From: Spirochaetota bacterium
GTDB lineage: Bacteria; Spirochaetota; UBA12135; COTS27
DNA length: 18,115 nt
Direction of reading: 5' to 3'
NCBI GenBank assembly: GCA_030621685.1
Contig: JAUXHF010000009.1
Coordinates: forward strand, 1-18,115
A model generated the notes under the pieces. It did no database searches. It was not told the origin of the DNA and worked only from the letters and a program-made list of their open reading frames with translations. Below, in pieces: positions 6,735-13,430 of this stretch. How positions within the stretch are numbered: position 1 is the first letter of the stretch; the number at the start of each line of letters is the position of its first letter. Position numbers and translations under genes: made by a program.

Positions 6735-7637
6735 TTACTCGGGAAGGAATTTGCTCTGCTCAAGAAGCTTATCTAATTTTTTCATAGTTTCTTTGCTGGC
6801 GGGTAGCATGGGCAGGCGGTGTTCGTTTTCGGCAATTATCCCTAATCGTTTCATCATATATTTAATGGGGATAGGGTTAGTTTCATAAAAAATAGCTTGG
6901 TTTAATTCTAAAAGCTGTTCGTGGAGTTTTCTTGCCTTAAGGATATTGTTTTCCCACATGGCCTCGACCAGCTGAACGAGCATATGCGGGCAAATATTAC
7001 CTACAGCGCTCATAAGCCCCTTAGCGCCTAAAGCCAGCATGGGAAAAGACATCTCTTCTATGCCAGCAAAAAAAGCAAGATTGGGATAAAGTTTCAGGCA
7101 AGTGCTTACAAGACTTAAGTCTAAAGAAGCATGTTTTAAACCGATGAAAGTAGAAGAGCGCTCACGAAGCTGGCCTATCGTGTCAGCCGTAACATGAACG
7201 GCGCTACGCCCGGGTATGTGATAAAGCATCCATGGAATATCAAGACCATCGGTGACCTTCAGGAAATATTCTATAAGCCCTCTTTGCGGAGGTTTAATGT
7301 AGTAGGGGGTAACAATAAGCAAGGCAGCAACGTTTTGGCTTGCGGCATACAGGCTTAATGCACGAGATTCGGCTAGCGACCCCGAGCCGGTGGCAGCGAC
7401 AATGGGGAGGCTATCGCCTACCAGCTGCTTAGCTGTTTTTACGATGAGGTTGCGCTCTTCAAGGCTGAGGGTGGAAGGCTCGGAAGTGGTGCCGTTGACT
7501 AAGATGCCATGGCTGCCTTTTTCAAGCTGCCGGGCTATAAGTTTTTTGTAGCTATCCAAATCGACTTCGCCGTTCCTAAAGGGCGTGATAAGCGCTGGCA
7601 TGGAGCCACGCAATTGCATTATTTTTTTATTTTCCAT
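6735..7637 (-). CDS. DapA-family class I aldolase/lyase in the hpa operon
   Basis: This 300-residue TIM-barrel protein belongs to the dihydrodipicolinate synthase/N-acetylneuraminate lyase superfamily. Active-site features are G-TT at 49-51 (NGTTSEP), Y112 in PYYIKP, Y139 and R144 in YHIPGRS, the Schiff-base K168 in GLKHASLD, and NPIPIK near the C-terminus. True DapA usually has GTTGES or GTTGEA; the GTTSEPSTL form is seen in catabolic relatives. The operon has no HpcH/HpaI-type aldolase, so this protein is the likely enzyme that cleaves 2,4-dihydroxyhept-2-ene-1,7-dioate to pyruvate and succinic semialdehyde. Lysine biosynthesis is the alternative. AGG lies about 9 nt before the ATG, and the next gene begins 4 bp after the stop. 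Confidence 0.85.
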   Translation of the reverse strand: MENKKIMQLRGSMPALITPFRNGEVDLDSYKKLIARQLEKGSHGILVNGTTSEPSTLSLEERNLIVKTAKQLVGDSLPIVAATGSGSLAESRALSLYAASQNVAALLIVTPYYIKPPQRGLIEYFLKVTDGLDIPWMLYHIPGRSAVHVTADTIGQLRERSSTFIGLKHASLDLSLVSTCLKLYPNLAFFAGIEEMSFPMLALGAKGLMSAVGNICPHMLVQLVEAMWENNILKARKLHEQLLELNQAIFYETNPIPIKYMMKRLGIIAENEHRLPMLPASKETMKKLDKLLEQSKFLPE

Positions 7638-7684
7638 TTTCTTGACCTGTACTATTTATTTGAAAGAAAGTATTCCATACGTTT

Positions 7685-8122
7685 TTATTTTTCTGTAGAA
7701 CAAAGTTTATCATAAATTACGTTTAAGTCATGAATGAATTTGCTTAGCTGCTGTTTGCCTATGCTCTCTTCAATTTGCTTGTAGATGGGCCGCGCAGAGA
7801 GGCTTATGCTGGAAATAAGTTTTCTAGCATAAGGGCTTAGGCCGATGAGGTGAACTCTTTTGTCGTTTGAACTAATATCACGCAAGATAATTTTTTTTCT
7901 TTCTAAAGATTGTATGCTGCGTGTAAGGCTAGATACTTTTACATGAACCTCCTTAGCAATAAGGCCTAGGCTGGAAGGCCCTTGTTCCTGCAAGAGTCTT
8001 AAGATTCGCCACTGGAGGTGGGAAAGACCGTGGCGACTAAGAAGTGGCTGGAAATAAGAGGCAACAAGCTCGCGTGTTCGCAAAAGCAATAAGGGTAACG
8101 ATTTATGTTCTTCTAGTAGCAT
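7685..8122 (-). CDS. hpaR: MarR-family repressor of homoprotocatechuate degradation
   Basis: This 145-residue protein has the MarR layout: an N-terminal helix (HKSLPLLLLRTRELVASYF), SHLQWRILRLLQ, a winged helix-turn-helix around residues 50-85 (LGLIAKEVHVKVSSLTRSIQSLERKKII), a wing with SNDKRVHL, and C-terminal dimerisation helices. The N-terminal sequence fits the HpaR/HpcR group, which represses hpa genes until an aromatic effector binds. It lies inside the operon between hpaB and the aldolase. A TTAACATGTT site (8154-8163) upstream matches the core of the palindrome before hpaC, so autoregulation plus repression of the whole operon is likely. The ATG at 8122 has no strong Shine-Dalgarno site. 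Confidence 0.9.
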   Translation of the reverse strand: MLLEEHKSLPLLLLRTRELVASYFQPLLSRHGLSHLQWRILRLLQEQGPSSLGLIAKEVHVKVSSLTRSIQSLERKKIILRDISSNDKRVHLIGLSPYARKLISSISLSARPIYKQIEESIGKQQLSKFIHDLNVIYDKLCSTEK

Positions 8123-8149
8123 AACAGGTATCTATTTTTAAAGAGTAGG

Positions 8150-8167
8150 TTTGTTAACATGTTGGTA
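8150..8167 (-). promoter_or_regulatory. Candidate HpaR half-operator upstream of hpaR
   Basis: The sequence TTGTTAACATGTTGG contains TTAACATGTT (8154-8163), identical to the centre of the 24-bp palindrome at 10762-10785. It lies about 30-45 bp before the hpaR start. A possible -10, CATATT on the minus strand (8173-8178), would put transcription start at this site. The identity of the core is seen; binding is inferred. Confidence 0.5.
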
Positions 8168-8194
8168 TGCAGAATATGTTTATATATTTTGCTT

Positions 8195-8330
8195 GCGTAC
8201 TTGTGTTTAGCTCCAAGTGTGTTTCCAGCCTTTTTCATCATAGTCATTCATGCAGGCTTCTACGAGACGGCTTGCAGCGCTTCAAAAGCTCTTTTTAAGA
8301 GGTAGGCTTCATTTGCTTGAGAGCTAGAGC
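8195..8330 (-). repeat. Partial duplicate of the hpaB 3' end
   Basis: This 136-bp segment is an imperfect tandem copy of 8331 to about 8482. Over the first roughly 90 bp only four substitutions and one inserted base separate the copies; after that indels accumulate. The copy still encodes the HpaB C-terminal residues CMNDYDEKGWKHTWS followed by TAA (8209-8207), but an inserted base breaks the upstream frame. The duplication starts 12 bp beyond the hpaB stop and ends near the hpaR promoter. Confidence 0.9.
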
Positions 8331-8342
8331 GCGTGCTTGTGC

Positions 8343-9932
8343 TTAGCTCCAAGTGTGCTTCCAGCCTTTTTCATCATAGTCATTCATGCAGGTTTCTACG
8401 AGACGGCTGCAGCGCTTCAAGCTCCCATTACCAGAAGCTATTTTTAGGAGGTCAATGCGTTTCATTTCCTGAGAGCCAGAGTAGTTTTTCTCGTAGAGGC
8501 TATGTCTGCCGGCGAATTCTGAATAGATGGCGTCCCAAATAAGTTTAAACAGTTTCAATCTTTGGTAGGCAGAAAAGCCTGTGCCACGATAATAGCGCTC
8601 AATAAGCCCGCTTATTTCTGTTTGGGCTAAGTCTTTCTCGCTTGAGATGGTGTAAATAGGCGCGCCTGCCAAGAAATCCTCAAAGAGATTACGCACATGG
8701 CTCCAGCATGTAGAGGTATAGAGCCTTGTTGTTGCGGCTATTTCCTGTTTAGGAATAAGGCCCTGTCCGCAAGGTTCGGTGTCGTTAACCATAGCCGTAG
8801 TAAGCCCCCAAACGGTGTTGCGGATGCCAATAAGCTCGCCTAGGCCAGCCTGTATGCCCCGAAAGGCGTTTGTGCCAGAACACTTTAAGCCCTCTGAAAG
8901 AAGCCCGATGCAGAAATCTAACTTCACGGCTAAACGAACGGCGCCTTGCAAGTTATAGCGGCTGAAGAAACCAGAGTCGGTATAAAAGTTTTTACAGCGC
9001 TGTATATCTCGATATACTAAAACGTTCTCCCATGGAATGAAGGCTTTATCAAAGATGATAACCGCATCGTTTTCATCGAAACGCGCCGAGAGCGGGGCCT
9101 CGTAGGCGCTTGTTGCTTTTAGTTCATAAGAGGGACGGCTTATCATGCTAAGCCCCGGGGTGTTCATGGCAGCAAAAAATATCACGGCCATATCTTCGTC
9201 TCTGTCTTTTTGCATCTGGGAAGTTATGTTCCCGGTAAGCCCAACAAAGGTGGCATGAGTGAGCGCCGATCCGGTAGCCACCATCTTGGCGCCGCTCACA
9301 TAAATACCCCTATCATCTTCTTTATCTACGCTTACAAAGACATCTCGCACGTTCATGCGTTCTTTTGTTCTATCTACGGGAGGGTCTACTAGAACATGGT
9401 TTAGGTGCAGGGCTTTTCGGGCATAGCGTTTATACCAAGTAAGCGCATTGCCTTGAAATTGTTGTTGATAGAATTTGCTATTCTCGCTTAAATGGGCCAT
9501 GAACGAAGCCTTGTAATCGGGAGTCCGCCCCATCCAGCCGTAATTTATTTTTTGTACAATAGCTATGGCCTTGCGTGCGGCATCTAACTCTTGGTTGGTA
9601 TAACTTGGCGCAAAGAATTTATGAGTTGTGATGCCAAAGGAATCAACAAGCAGAAGATCATCTTCAAGCTCTGGGTTGTGCAGGGAATCGTAGAACCGAG
9701 CCACGCTAAGGGCAGCATTTTTGAAAGCAGGGTGTTTGCTTATAGTAGATATTTTTTCTCCATCGAACCAGACTTTGCGACCATCATCCAGGCTTTCCAA
9801 GAATTCTGCGCCGGTATAAAGTTCATTGTTATGTTTTCCGCTTAGGTATTTCTTGTTCGTCCTCTGCGCAGAACGTTCTGTTTTTGTTGTAGCTACTTGC
9901 TTTGCTTTGCTGTGCTTGCTTATTTCGTTCAT
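8343..9932 (-). CDS. hpaB: 4-hydroxyphenylacetate 3-monooxygenase, oxygenase component
   Basis: From ATG 9932 this is 529 residues. It is the FADH2-using oxygenase of a two-component system that hydroxylates 4-hydroxyphenylacetate to 3,4-dihydroxyphenylacetate, with reduced flavin from HpaC. The acyl-CoA dehydrogenase-like fold shows MGRTPDY (R136, Y140), LHLNHVLVDPPVDR (H179) and SGAKMVATGSALTHATFVG; these Arg, Tyr and His positions correspond to active-site residues of characterised HpaB. An upstream in-frame ATG at 9962 lies inside a 22-bp tandem repeat; the start at 9932 is preferred because AAGGA sits about 8 nt before it and the length fits better. hpaC precedes it by 156 bp. The 3' end is partly duplicated downstream. 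Confidence 0.94.
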   Translation of the reverse strand: MNEISKHSKAKQVATTKTERSAQRTNKKYLSGKHNNELYTGAEFLESLDDGRKVWFDGEKISTISKHPAFKNAALSVARFYDSLHNPELEDDLLLVDSFGITTHKFFAPSYTNQELDAARKAIAIVQKINYGWMGRTPDYKASFMAHLSENSKFYQQQFQGNALTWYKRYARKALHLNHVLVDPPVDRTKERMNVRDVFVSVDKEDDRGIYVSGAKMVATGSALTHATFVGLTGNITSQMQKDRDEDMAVIFFAAMNTPGLSMISRPSYELKATSAYEAPLSARFDENDAVIIFDKAFIPWENVLVYRDIQRCKNFYTDSGFFSRYNLQGAVRLAVKLDFCIGLLSEGLKCSGTNAFRGIQAGLGELIGIRNTVWGLTTAMVNDTEPCGQGLIPKQEIAATTRLYTSTCWSHVRNLFEDFLAGAPIYTISSEKDLAQTEISGLIERYYRGTGFSAYQRLKLFKLIWDAIYSEFAGRHSLYEKNYSGSQEMKRIDLLKIASGNGSLKRCSRLVETCMNDYDEKGWKHTWS

Positions 9933-9947
9933 GTTTATTATCCTTTG

Positions 9948-9991
9948 TTGCGGCCGAGGCATGTTGGGGTTGCGGCCGAGGCATGTTGGGG
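9948..9991. repeat. Perfect 22-bp tandem duplication upstream of hpaB
   Basis: Two exact copies, 9948-9969 and 9970-9991, each contain GCGGCCGAGGCATGTTGGGG on the plus strand. They are GC-rich against an AT-rich spacer and each supplies an ATG on the minus strand, which creates a spurious upstream start for hpaB. A perfect copy implies a recent duplication. Confidence 0.9.
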
Positions 9992-10052
9992 GTAGTATAA
10001 TATTGGAATGGCCGTGAATACTTAATACTATGTAAGGGTGTGTGCTTATTCT

Positions 10053-10087
10053 TTGATGCTAATTTTTGGGCTAATTTTTGATGCTAC
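10053..10087. repeat. Short repeats after the hpaC stop
   Basis: GCTAATTTTTG occurs twice, 13 bp apart, flanked by two copies of TTTGATGCTA, immediately beyond the hpaC stop codon. No terminator shape is apparent, consistent with read-through into hpaB. Confidence 0.6.
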
Positions 10088-10088
10088 T

Positions 10089-10595
10089 TTATATTGCTTC
10101 GACTTCCTTGAAGGCCAAGTATTTGCCTTGATAGTAAAGCAATGGCAAAAGGCTATGGTCGTAAGATACTTCCTTAACCGCCGCTAGCAGAAGGCTGTGA
10201 TCTCCAGCATCAAATACTGTTTGAATACTCGCGGAAAAACTGGCATGGCTATGGGCTAAGAGCGGGGCTGCATGGCTATCCAGCAGAAAAGATGGGGCTG
10301 GCGTCATGGGCTTGCCTGCAAAATGATTGCTAATGGCTTCTTGTTTTTCACTGAGTACACAAATACCTAACTTGTTGCCTCGTTGCAGGAATTTGTGAAA
10401 TTTGGCTTCTTTGGCGATGGAAACAAGCACAAGTGCTGGCGAAAGCGATATTGAGACGAAGGAGTTTGCTGTGAGGCCATAAATGTTTCCATTGGCATGA
10501 ACGGCTACTATTGTTACGCCGGTAGCGAAGCAGCCAGTAGCTTTGCGTAAATTCTGCGGATTGGCTGCCAAACGAGTATTTCTTTCATCTTCCAT
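10089..10595 (-). CDS. hpaC: Flavin reductase component of 4-hydroxyphenylacetate 3-monooxygenase
   Basis: This 168-residue protein belongs to the flavin reductase-like (split-barrel FMN-binding) family and supplies reduced FAD to HpaB using NAD(P)H. Characteristic blocks are ATGVTIVAV (24-32), the flavin-binding GLTANSFVSISLSP (40-53) and GDHSLLLAAV (131-140). Length is normal for HpaC. It is the promoter-proximal gene of the minus-strand operon, so the order is hpaC then hpaB, the reverse of the common hpaBC order. The predicted leader is about 190 nt long, and no strong Shine-Dalgarno site precedes the ATG at 10595. Family membership is firm; pairing with HpaB follows from context. Confidence 0.9.
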   Translation of the reverse strand: MEDERNTRLAANPQNLRKATGCFATGVTIVAVHANGNIYGLTANSFVSISLSPALVLVSIAKEAKFHKFLQRGNKLGICVLSEKQEAISNHFAGKPMTPAPSFLLDSHAAPLLAHSHASFSASIQTVFDAGDHSLLLAAVKEVSYDHSLLPLLYYQGKYLAFKEVEAI

Positions 10596-10761
10596 AATAT
10601 TTCTAGCTAACTTTTAGCTTAATACCGTTTACTTCCTTAGTTTCGAATGCATATGGTTGCTAACAAAGTTTGAAATAGGCTAGTTCATACTTTAATAATA
10701 CTTTGAATTGTGGGTACTTCATTACAGCACAGAATTTTAAATAATTAAAACAAGTAAAACA

Positions 10762-10785
10762 ATTTACTTAACATGTTAAGTAAAT
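10762..10785. promoter_or_regulatory. Perfect 24-bp palindrome, probable HpaR operator
   Basis: The palindrome is centred on ACATGT, with core TTACTTAACATGTTAAGTAA plus two more paired bases at each end and no mismatch. On the minus strand it begins about two bases after the start site predicted from the adjacent extended -10, where a bound MarR-type dimer would block initiation. The central TTAACATGTT recurs upstream of hpaR. The palindrome is observed; assignment to HpaR is inferred. Confidence 0.75.
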
Positions 10786-10793
10786 GCAGATTC

Positions 10794-10802
10794 ATTATAG
10801 CA
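10794..10802 (-). promoter_or_regulatory. Extended -10 promoter for the hpa operon
   Basis: On the minus strand the sequence is TGCTATAAT, a perfect TGn-TATAAT extended -10. No good -35 lies 17 bp upstream, as is common for extended -10 promoters. Predicted transcription start is near 10787, next to the palindrome. Confidence 0.7.
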
Positions 10803-10905
10803 TGGGTTTTTTGTTTAGGTTTAGTAATTTTTTTAAACTACTGGTAAATAAAAAACAAAAATCTACAAAAAAATTCAATATAGAATTGATAGCCTCTTTG
10901 GCAAA

Positions 10906-10944
10906 AGATATTCAATTTAGGCAAGAGGTATAGATATTCAATTT
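10906..10944. repeat. 13-bp direct repeat upstream of tauE
   Basis: AGATATTCAATTT occurs at 10906-10918 and 10932-10944, 26 bp apart (about 2.5 helical turns). Its position 55-93 bp before the tauE ATG would suit an activator site. No regulator of the taurine genes is encoded in the window. Confidence 0.5.
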
Positions 10945-10998
10945 CCCATATTGATATTTTTATTAGAAAGTAATGAATGGGTGTATACTATTTCTAAC

Positions 10999-11823
10999 AT
11001 GGAATATATAAGCGAAATTTTAAGTGCAATTTTATCCTTGTCTGGATATCTGAAAATTCTTGTGGGGGCTGCGTTAAGTTTTGTTATAACGCTAACAGGA
11101 ATAGGCGGGGGCATCTTGTATGTTCCTGTGGTGAAAGTGTTATTTTCGCTAGAGATATCGGTAGCGATAGGCACGGTCAGTCTCTCTGTTTTATTTACGA
11201 GAATTTTAGGGTTTATCTTTTATGCTCGGCAGAAGCAAATAAGCTATCATGAAGGTAGCTTATTTTTACTGGGAGCTTTGCCTGCCACGATGCTAGCGGC
11301 GACATATATCAACCTGCGTATAAAAAACCTTGAGGCAGAAGCGCTTATGGATTTCCAAGCTGGACTTACCTATGCTGTCATAGCCACTGTTCTTTTGGCT
11401 TTAGGGTTTATGGTTTTGCAGCGTACATCGTTTATGAAAAAGCTAAACTATAAAAGGTCAAAGAAGAGAAATTCTATATATTTGTTTGTTAGTAGCATAA
11501 TTTCTGGGCTTGCCTTGGGCTTTACTGGTGTTGGCGGAGGCGTGCTTGTCATTCCGGCTCTTTCTTTGTTTACTAAACTTTCTATGAAGAAGAGTATTGG
11601 AACGAGTATTTTCATTAGTACACTTATGTTTGTTATTGTTTCGCTAGTCTACTCTAAGGGCGGGCAAGTGGAATATGTTAGCTCTTTACTCATAGCTATA
11701 GGATCTTTTTTGGGGGTACCCGTAGCAGCCCGAATGAGCATGAAGATTCCAGATAAAACCATGCACAGTATTATTATTATTTTTATTTTAATCGTACTTG
11801 TTGTTATGGTTATTCAAGTATAG
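10999..11823 (+). CDS. tauE: TauE/SafE-family sulfite exporter
   Basis: From ATG 10999 this is 274 residues with about eight predicted membrane helices. It carries the two related half-site motifs of the family, TLTGIGGGILYVPVV near the N-terminus and GFTGVGGGVLVIPALS in the second half. TauE/SafE proteins are inner-membrane anion carriers; members next to taurine genes are proposed to export sulfite released by Xsc. An earlier in-frame TTG (10951) and GTG (10981) are possible, but ATG 10999 places the first helix at a normal distance. No clear Shine-Dalgarno site is visible. It is the first plus-strand gene and shares orientation with xsc, ald and the aminotransferase, which supports the sulfite role. 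Confidence 0.83.
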   Translation: MEYISEILSAILSLSGYLKILVGAALSFVITLTGIGGGILYVPVVKVLFSLEISVAIGTVSLSVLFTRILGFIFYARQKQISYHEGSLFLLGALPATMLAATYINLRIKNLEAEALMDFQAGLTYAVIATVLLALGFMVLQRTSFMKKLNYKRSKKRNSIYLFVSSIISGLALGFTGVGGGVLVIPALSLFTKLSMKKSIGTSIFISTLMFVIVSLVYSKGGQVEYVSSLLIAIGSFLGVPVAARMSMKIPDKTMHSIIIIFILIVLVVMVIQV

Positions 11824-11842
11824 AAATAGCTCTTTAAAACTA

Positions 11843-11874
11843 AGCATTTAAAAGAGGGCGCCGGCCTTTATGCT
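11843..11874 (+). terminator. Hairpin between tauE and the EamA gene
   Basis: AGCAT (11843) pairs with ATGCT (11874), enclosing a GC-rich part (AAAGAGGGCGCCGGCCTTT) that can fold further with a bulge. No T tract follows, so it is at best a weak or attenuating terminator. Confidence 0.3.
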
Positions 11875-11903
11875 AAGCTAAGATTATGCTAAGCTGAGCT
11901 TAG
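11868..11903. repeat. Repeated TATGCTAAGCT and 15-nt palindrome
   Basis: TATGCTAAGCT occurs twice in the tauE-EamA spacer. The second copy continues into CTAAGCTGAGCTTAG (11889-11903), palindromic around a central G. These are two of the many GCTAAGC/GCTTAGC motifs in the window. Confidence 0.6.
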
Positions 11904-11958
11904 TGATAAGCACTGGTCATATTCTATAGTTTTGTTATAAAAGCTATAGTTTTTTCTT

Positions 11959-13047
11959 ATGTCTACAATTTTCATCTTAAGCCTTATTTCGGCGCTGCTT
12001 CACCCACTTCGAGATTTACTATTAAAGAGCGGGATTGTAAGTAAGAACAAGAAGTTTGGCCTAGTATCATCCATCGAAAAAACACGAGAAGGGGCAGCTA
12101 AGGAAAAAGCAATAAGCGTAAGCGGCGAGCATTTACTTTTGTTTTCTTACGTTGAGTATTTAGTTATCTGGGTGCTTTTAGCCTTTTTTATTTCATGGCG
12201 TTTTTATTTTAAGCAGGGGCTAATACTCATAAAGCTACAAGAAAGTTTTTTTTTCTGGCGTAAGGCTAGTTTAGTCCAACAAGAATATATCTTCTGGTAT
12301 TTATTTCTTTCAGCCTTAGGCTTGGCGCTGTATTACTTTGGGCAAGCTCTGTTGTTTTGCTATGCTGAAGTTTCTCTTTACTACCCTATCATCCGAAGCT
12401 CCCCCATTGTTATCACGTTGGTAAATATCTTGCTTTTTAAGCAAGCCTACAAGCCCATTTTTTTTATAAGTATGATCTTAGTTATTGGGGGTATTTTTAT
12501 TATGGCGGCAGTCCCTAGCCAAAAGGTCCAGGTAGCAAAGCCTCCTCGCCCTAAAAAGATGTTTCGCTTAGGGCTTATTAATCTGGCCTTTCTTGCTCTT
12601 TTTGGCTCTGTGTTATATTCCTTTGGAGACTTCTTAGCGATAAAGGCGGGCTTAGAACCTGCTCCCTTGCTTTTCTGGAGCCATTTTGCTGCTCTTTTTC
12701 TTTATGTATTGTTTTTCTTTGCGAGGAGGCTAGGCTATGAAAATTTTGTGAAAAAAACAGCGGCTGTTACGCTTAAAGACATGTTTAAGGGCTATGGAAG
12801 AAGTTTTCGAATGCGGACTGTTTCGGTTATTTTGGCTAGCAGCTTTGCCTTTCTTTCCTATGTATTTATCTTATTAGCCTTTGAAAAAGAAGCAGCCGAT
12901 CTTGCTTTCATAAGTGTTGTTCGCCAAAGCTCGGTTTTCTTTAGCATACTCCTTGCTTTCTTCTTCCTAAAAGAGAAAATTACGGCTCAAAAAGTCTTGG
13001 GAAGTAGCTTGCTTTTTGCTGGGATAAGCTTACTTTTTTTGTTTTAG
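11959..13047 (+). CDS. EamA/DMT-superfamily membrane transporter
   Basis: This 362-residue protein is highly hydrophobic, with about ten predicted helices in two repeats, as in EamA drug/metabolite transporters. The N-terminal SLISALLHPLRDLLLKSG corresponds to the LLHAxWN-LLK pattern of the branch that includes phosphonate-associated transporters. The second half has FAFLSYVFILLAFEKEAADL and the typical C-terminal QSSVFFSILLAFFFLKEKIT...KVLGSSLLFAGISLLF. A soluble Lys/Glu-rich loop of about 35 residues after helix 1 is unusual for the family. It lies between tauE and xsc on the same strand. Because no TauABC or other taurine importer is present, it is a candidate carrier for taurine or a related aminosulfonate; that role is inference. 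No clear ribosome binding site is seen. Confidence 0.8.
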   Translation: MSTIFILSLISALLHPLRDLLLKSGIVSKNKKFGLVSSIEKTREGAAKEKAISVSGEHLLLFSYVEYLVIWVLLAFFISWRFYFKQGLILIKLQESFFFWRKASLVQQEYIFWYLFLSALGLALYYFGQALLFCYAEVSLYYPIIRSSPIVITLVNILLFKQAYKPIFFISMILVIGGIFIMAAVPSQKVQVAKPPRPKKMFRLGLINLAFLALFGSVLYSFGDFLAIKAGLEPAPLLFWSHFAALFLYVLFFFARRLGYENFVKKTAAVTLKDMFKGYGRSFRMRTVSVILASSFAFLSYVFILLAFEKEAADLAFISVVRQSSVFFSILLAFFFLKEKITAQKVLGSSLLFAGISLLFLF

Positions 13048-13211
13048 CAAAGCTAAGGGTTACTAAATTTTAAAACGCAGTCTACAAAAATATTGTTAAA
13101 ACAGGTATTGCAGAAAATTGGCATAGTTTTTTTCTGCTTTTTTGAAGCATATTCTTACTTTCTTTGTATTTGCCGAAAAGTTTTTTATTAAAAAAATACG
13201 GCTAAATATCT

Positions 13212-13240
13212 TTGTTTTTTTACCTAGATTTTTGTATACT
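13212..13240 (+). promoter_or_regulatory. Candidate xsc promoter
   Basis: A -10 hexamer TATACT (13235-13240) lies 17 bp after a weak -35 TTGTTT (13212-13217). Predicted start is near 13247, directly before the inverted repeat at 13251-13273. It would leave a leader of about 180 nt. Confidence 0.45.
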
Positions 13241-13250
13241 CTTGATACCA

Positions 13251-13290
13251 AACAGTAACCACTGGCTACTGTTTTAAGAGCTACTGTTTT
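13251..13290. promoter_or_regulatory. Inverted and direct repeat downstream of the xsc promoter
   Basis: AACAGTA (13251-13257) and TACTGTT (13267-13273) form an inverted pair. GCTACTGTTTT then occurs twice, the second copy starting at about 13280, with a 15-bp period. The cluster overlaps or immediately follows the predicted start site and could be an operator for a taurine-responsive regulator. Confidence 0.45.
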
Positions 13291-13430
13291 CATGGCTTTG
13301 GTACTTCTGTACTTCTGAAGCCCAAAGATGAAGCTAAAAGATTTAAAAAATTTTTATTTGAAAATAAGCATTTCTGATAGGAATGCTTATGTGGCTGCTG
13401 GTAAGCATGCTACAAGGAATTGTTGAAAAT

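Larger units (their letters stand above)
10596..10998. promoter_or_regulatory. Divergent control region between the hpa and taurine operons
   Basis: No coding signal is seen in these 403 bp. The hpaC side holds a long AT-rich leader, then the palindromic operator (10762-10785) and an extended -10 promoter on the minus strand. The tauE side holds a 13-bp direct repeat (10906-10944) and a TATACT hexamer (10984-10989) ten bases before the preferred tauE ATG. Confidence 0.6.
13048..13430. other. EamA-xsc spacer with xsc control signals
   Basis: These 383 bp hold no convincing gene. A possible hairpin GCCG-aaaag-TTTTTT-att-AAAAAA-ta-CGGC (13172-13202) may act as a terminator or bidirectional element. 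It is followed by a candidate promoter and an inverted/direct repeat cluster before xsc. Confidence 0.5.

Noticed and set aside
10628..10652. Seven-codon leader ORF (MHSKLRK) in the hpaC 5' leader
   Set aside because: It recalls the MHS starts in the hpaE-hpaD spacer, but it is very short, has no ribosome binding site, and the surrounding sequence is unrelated.
13096..13293. Minus-strand 65-codon frame in the EamA-xsc spacer
   Set aside because: Its start MKTVALKTVA comes from the ACTGTTTT direct repeat, it has no ribosome binding site, and it overlaps the candidate xsc promoter.
13383..13430. Upstream ATG adding 16 residues to Xsc
   Set aside because: The extension is not conserved in the family and has no ribosome binding site; the start at 13431 aligns with other Xsc proteins.
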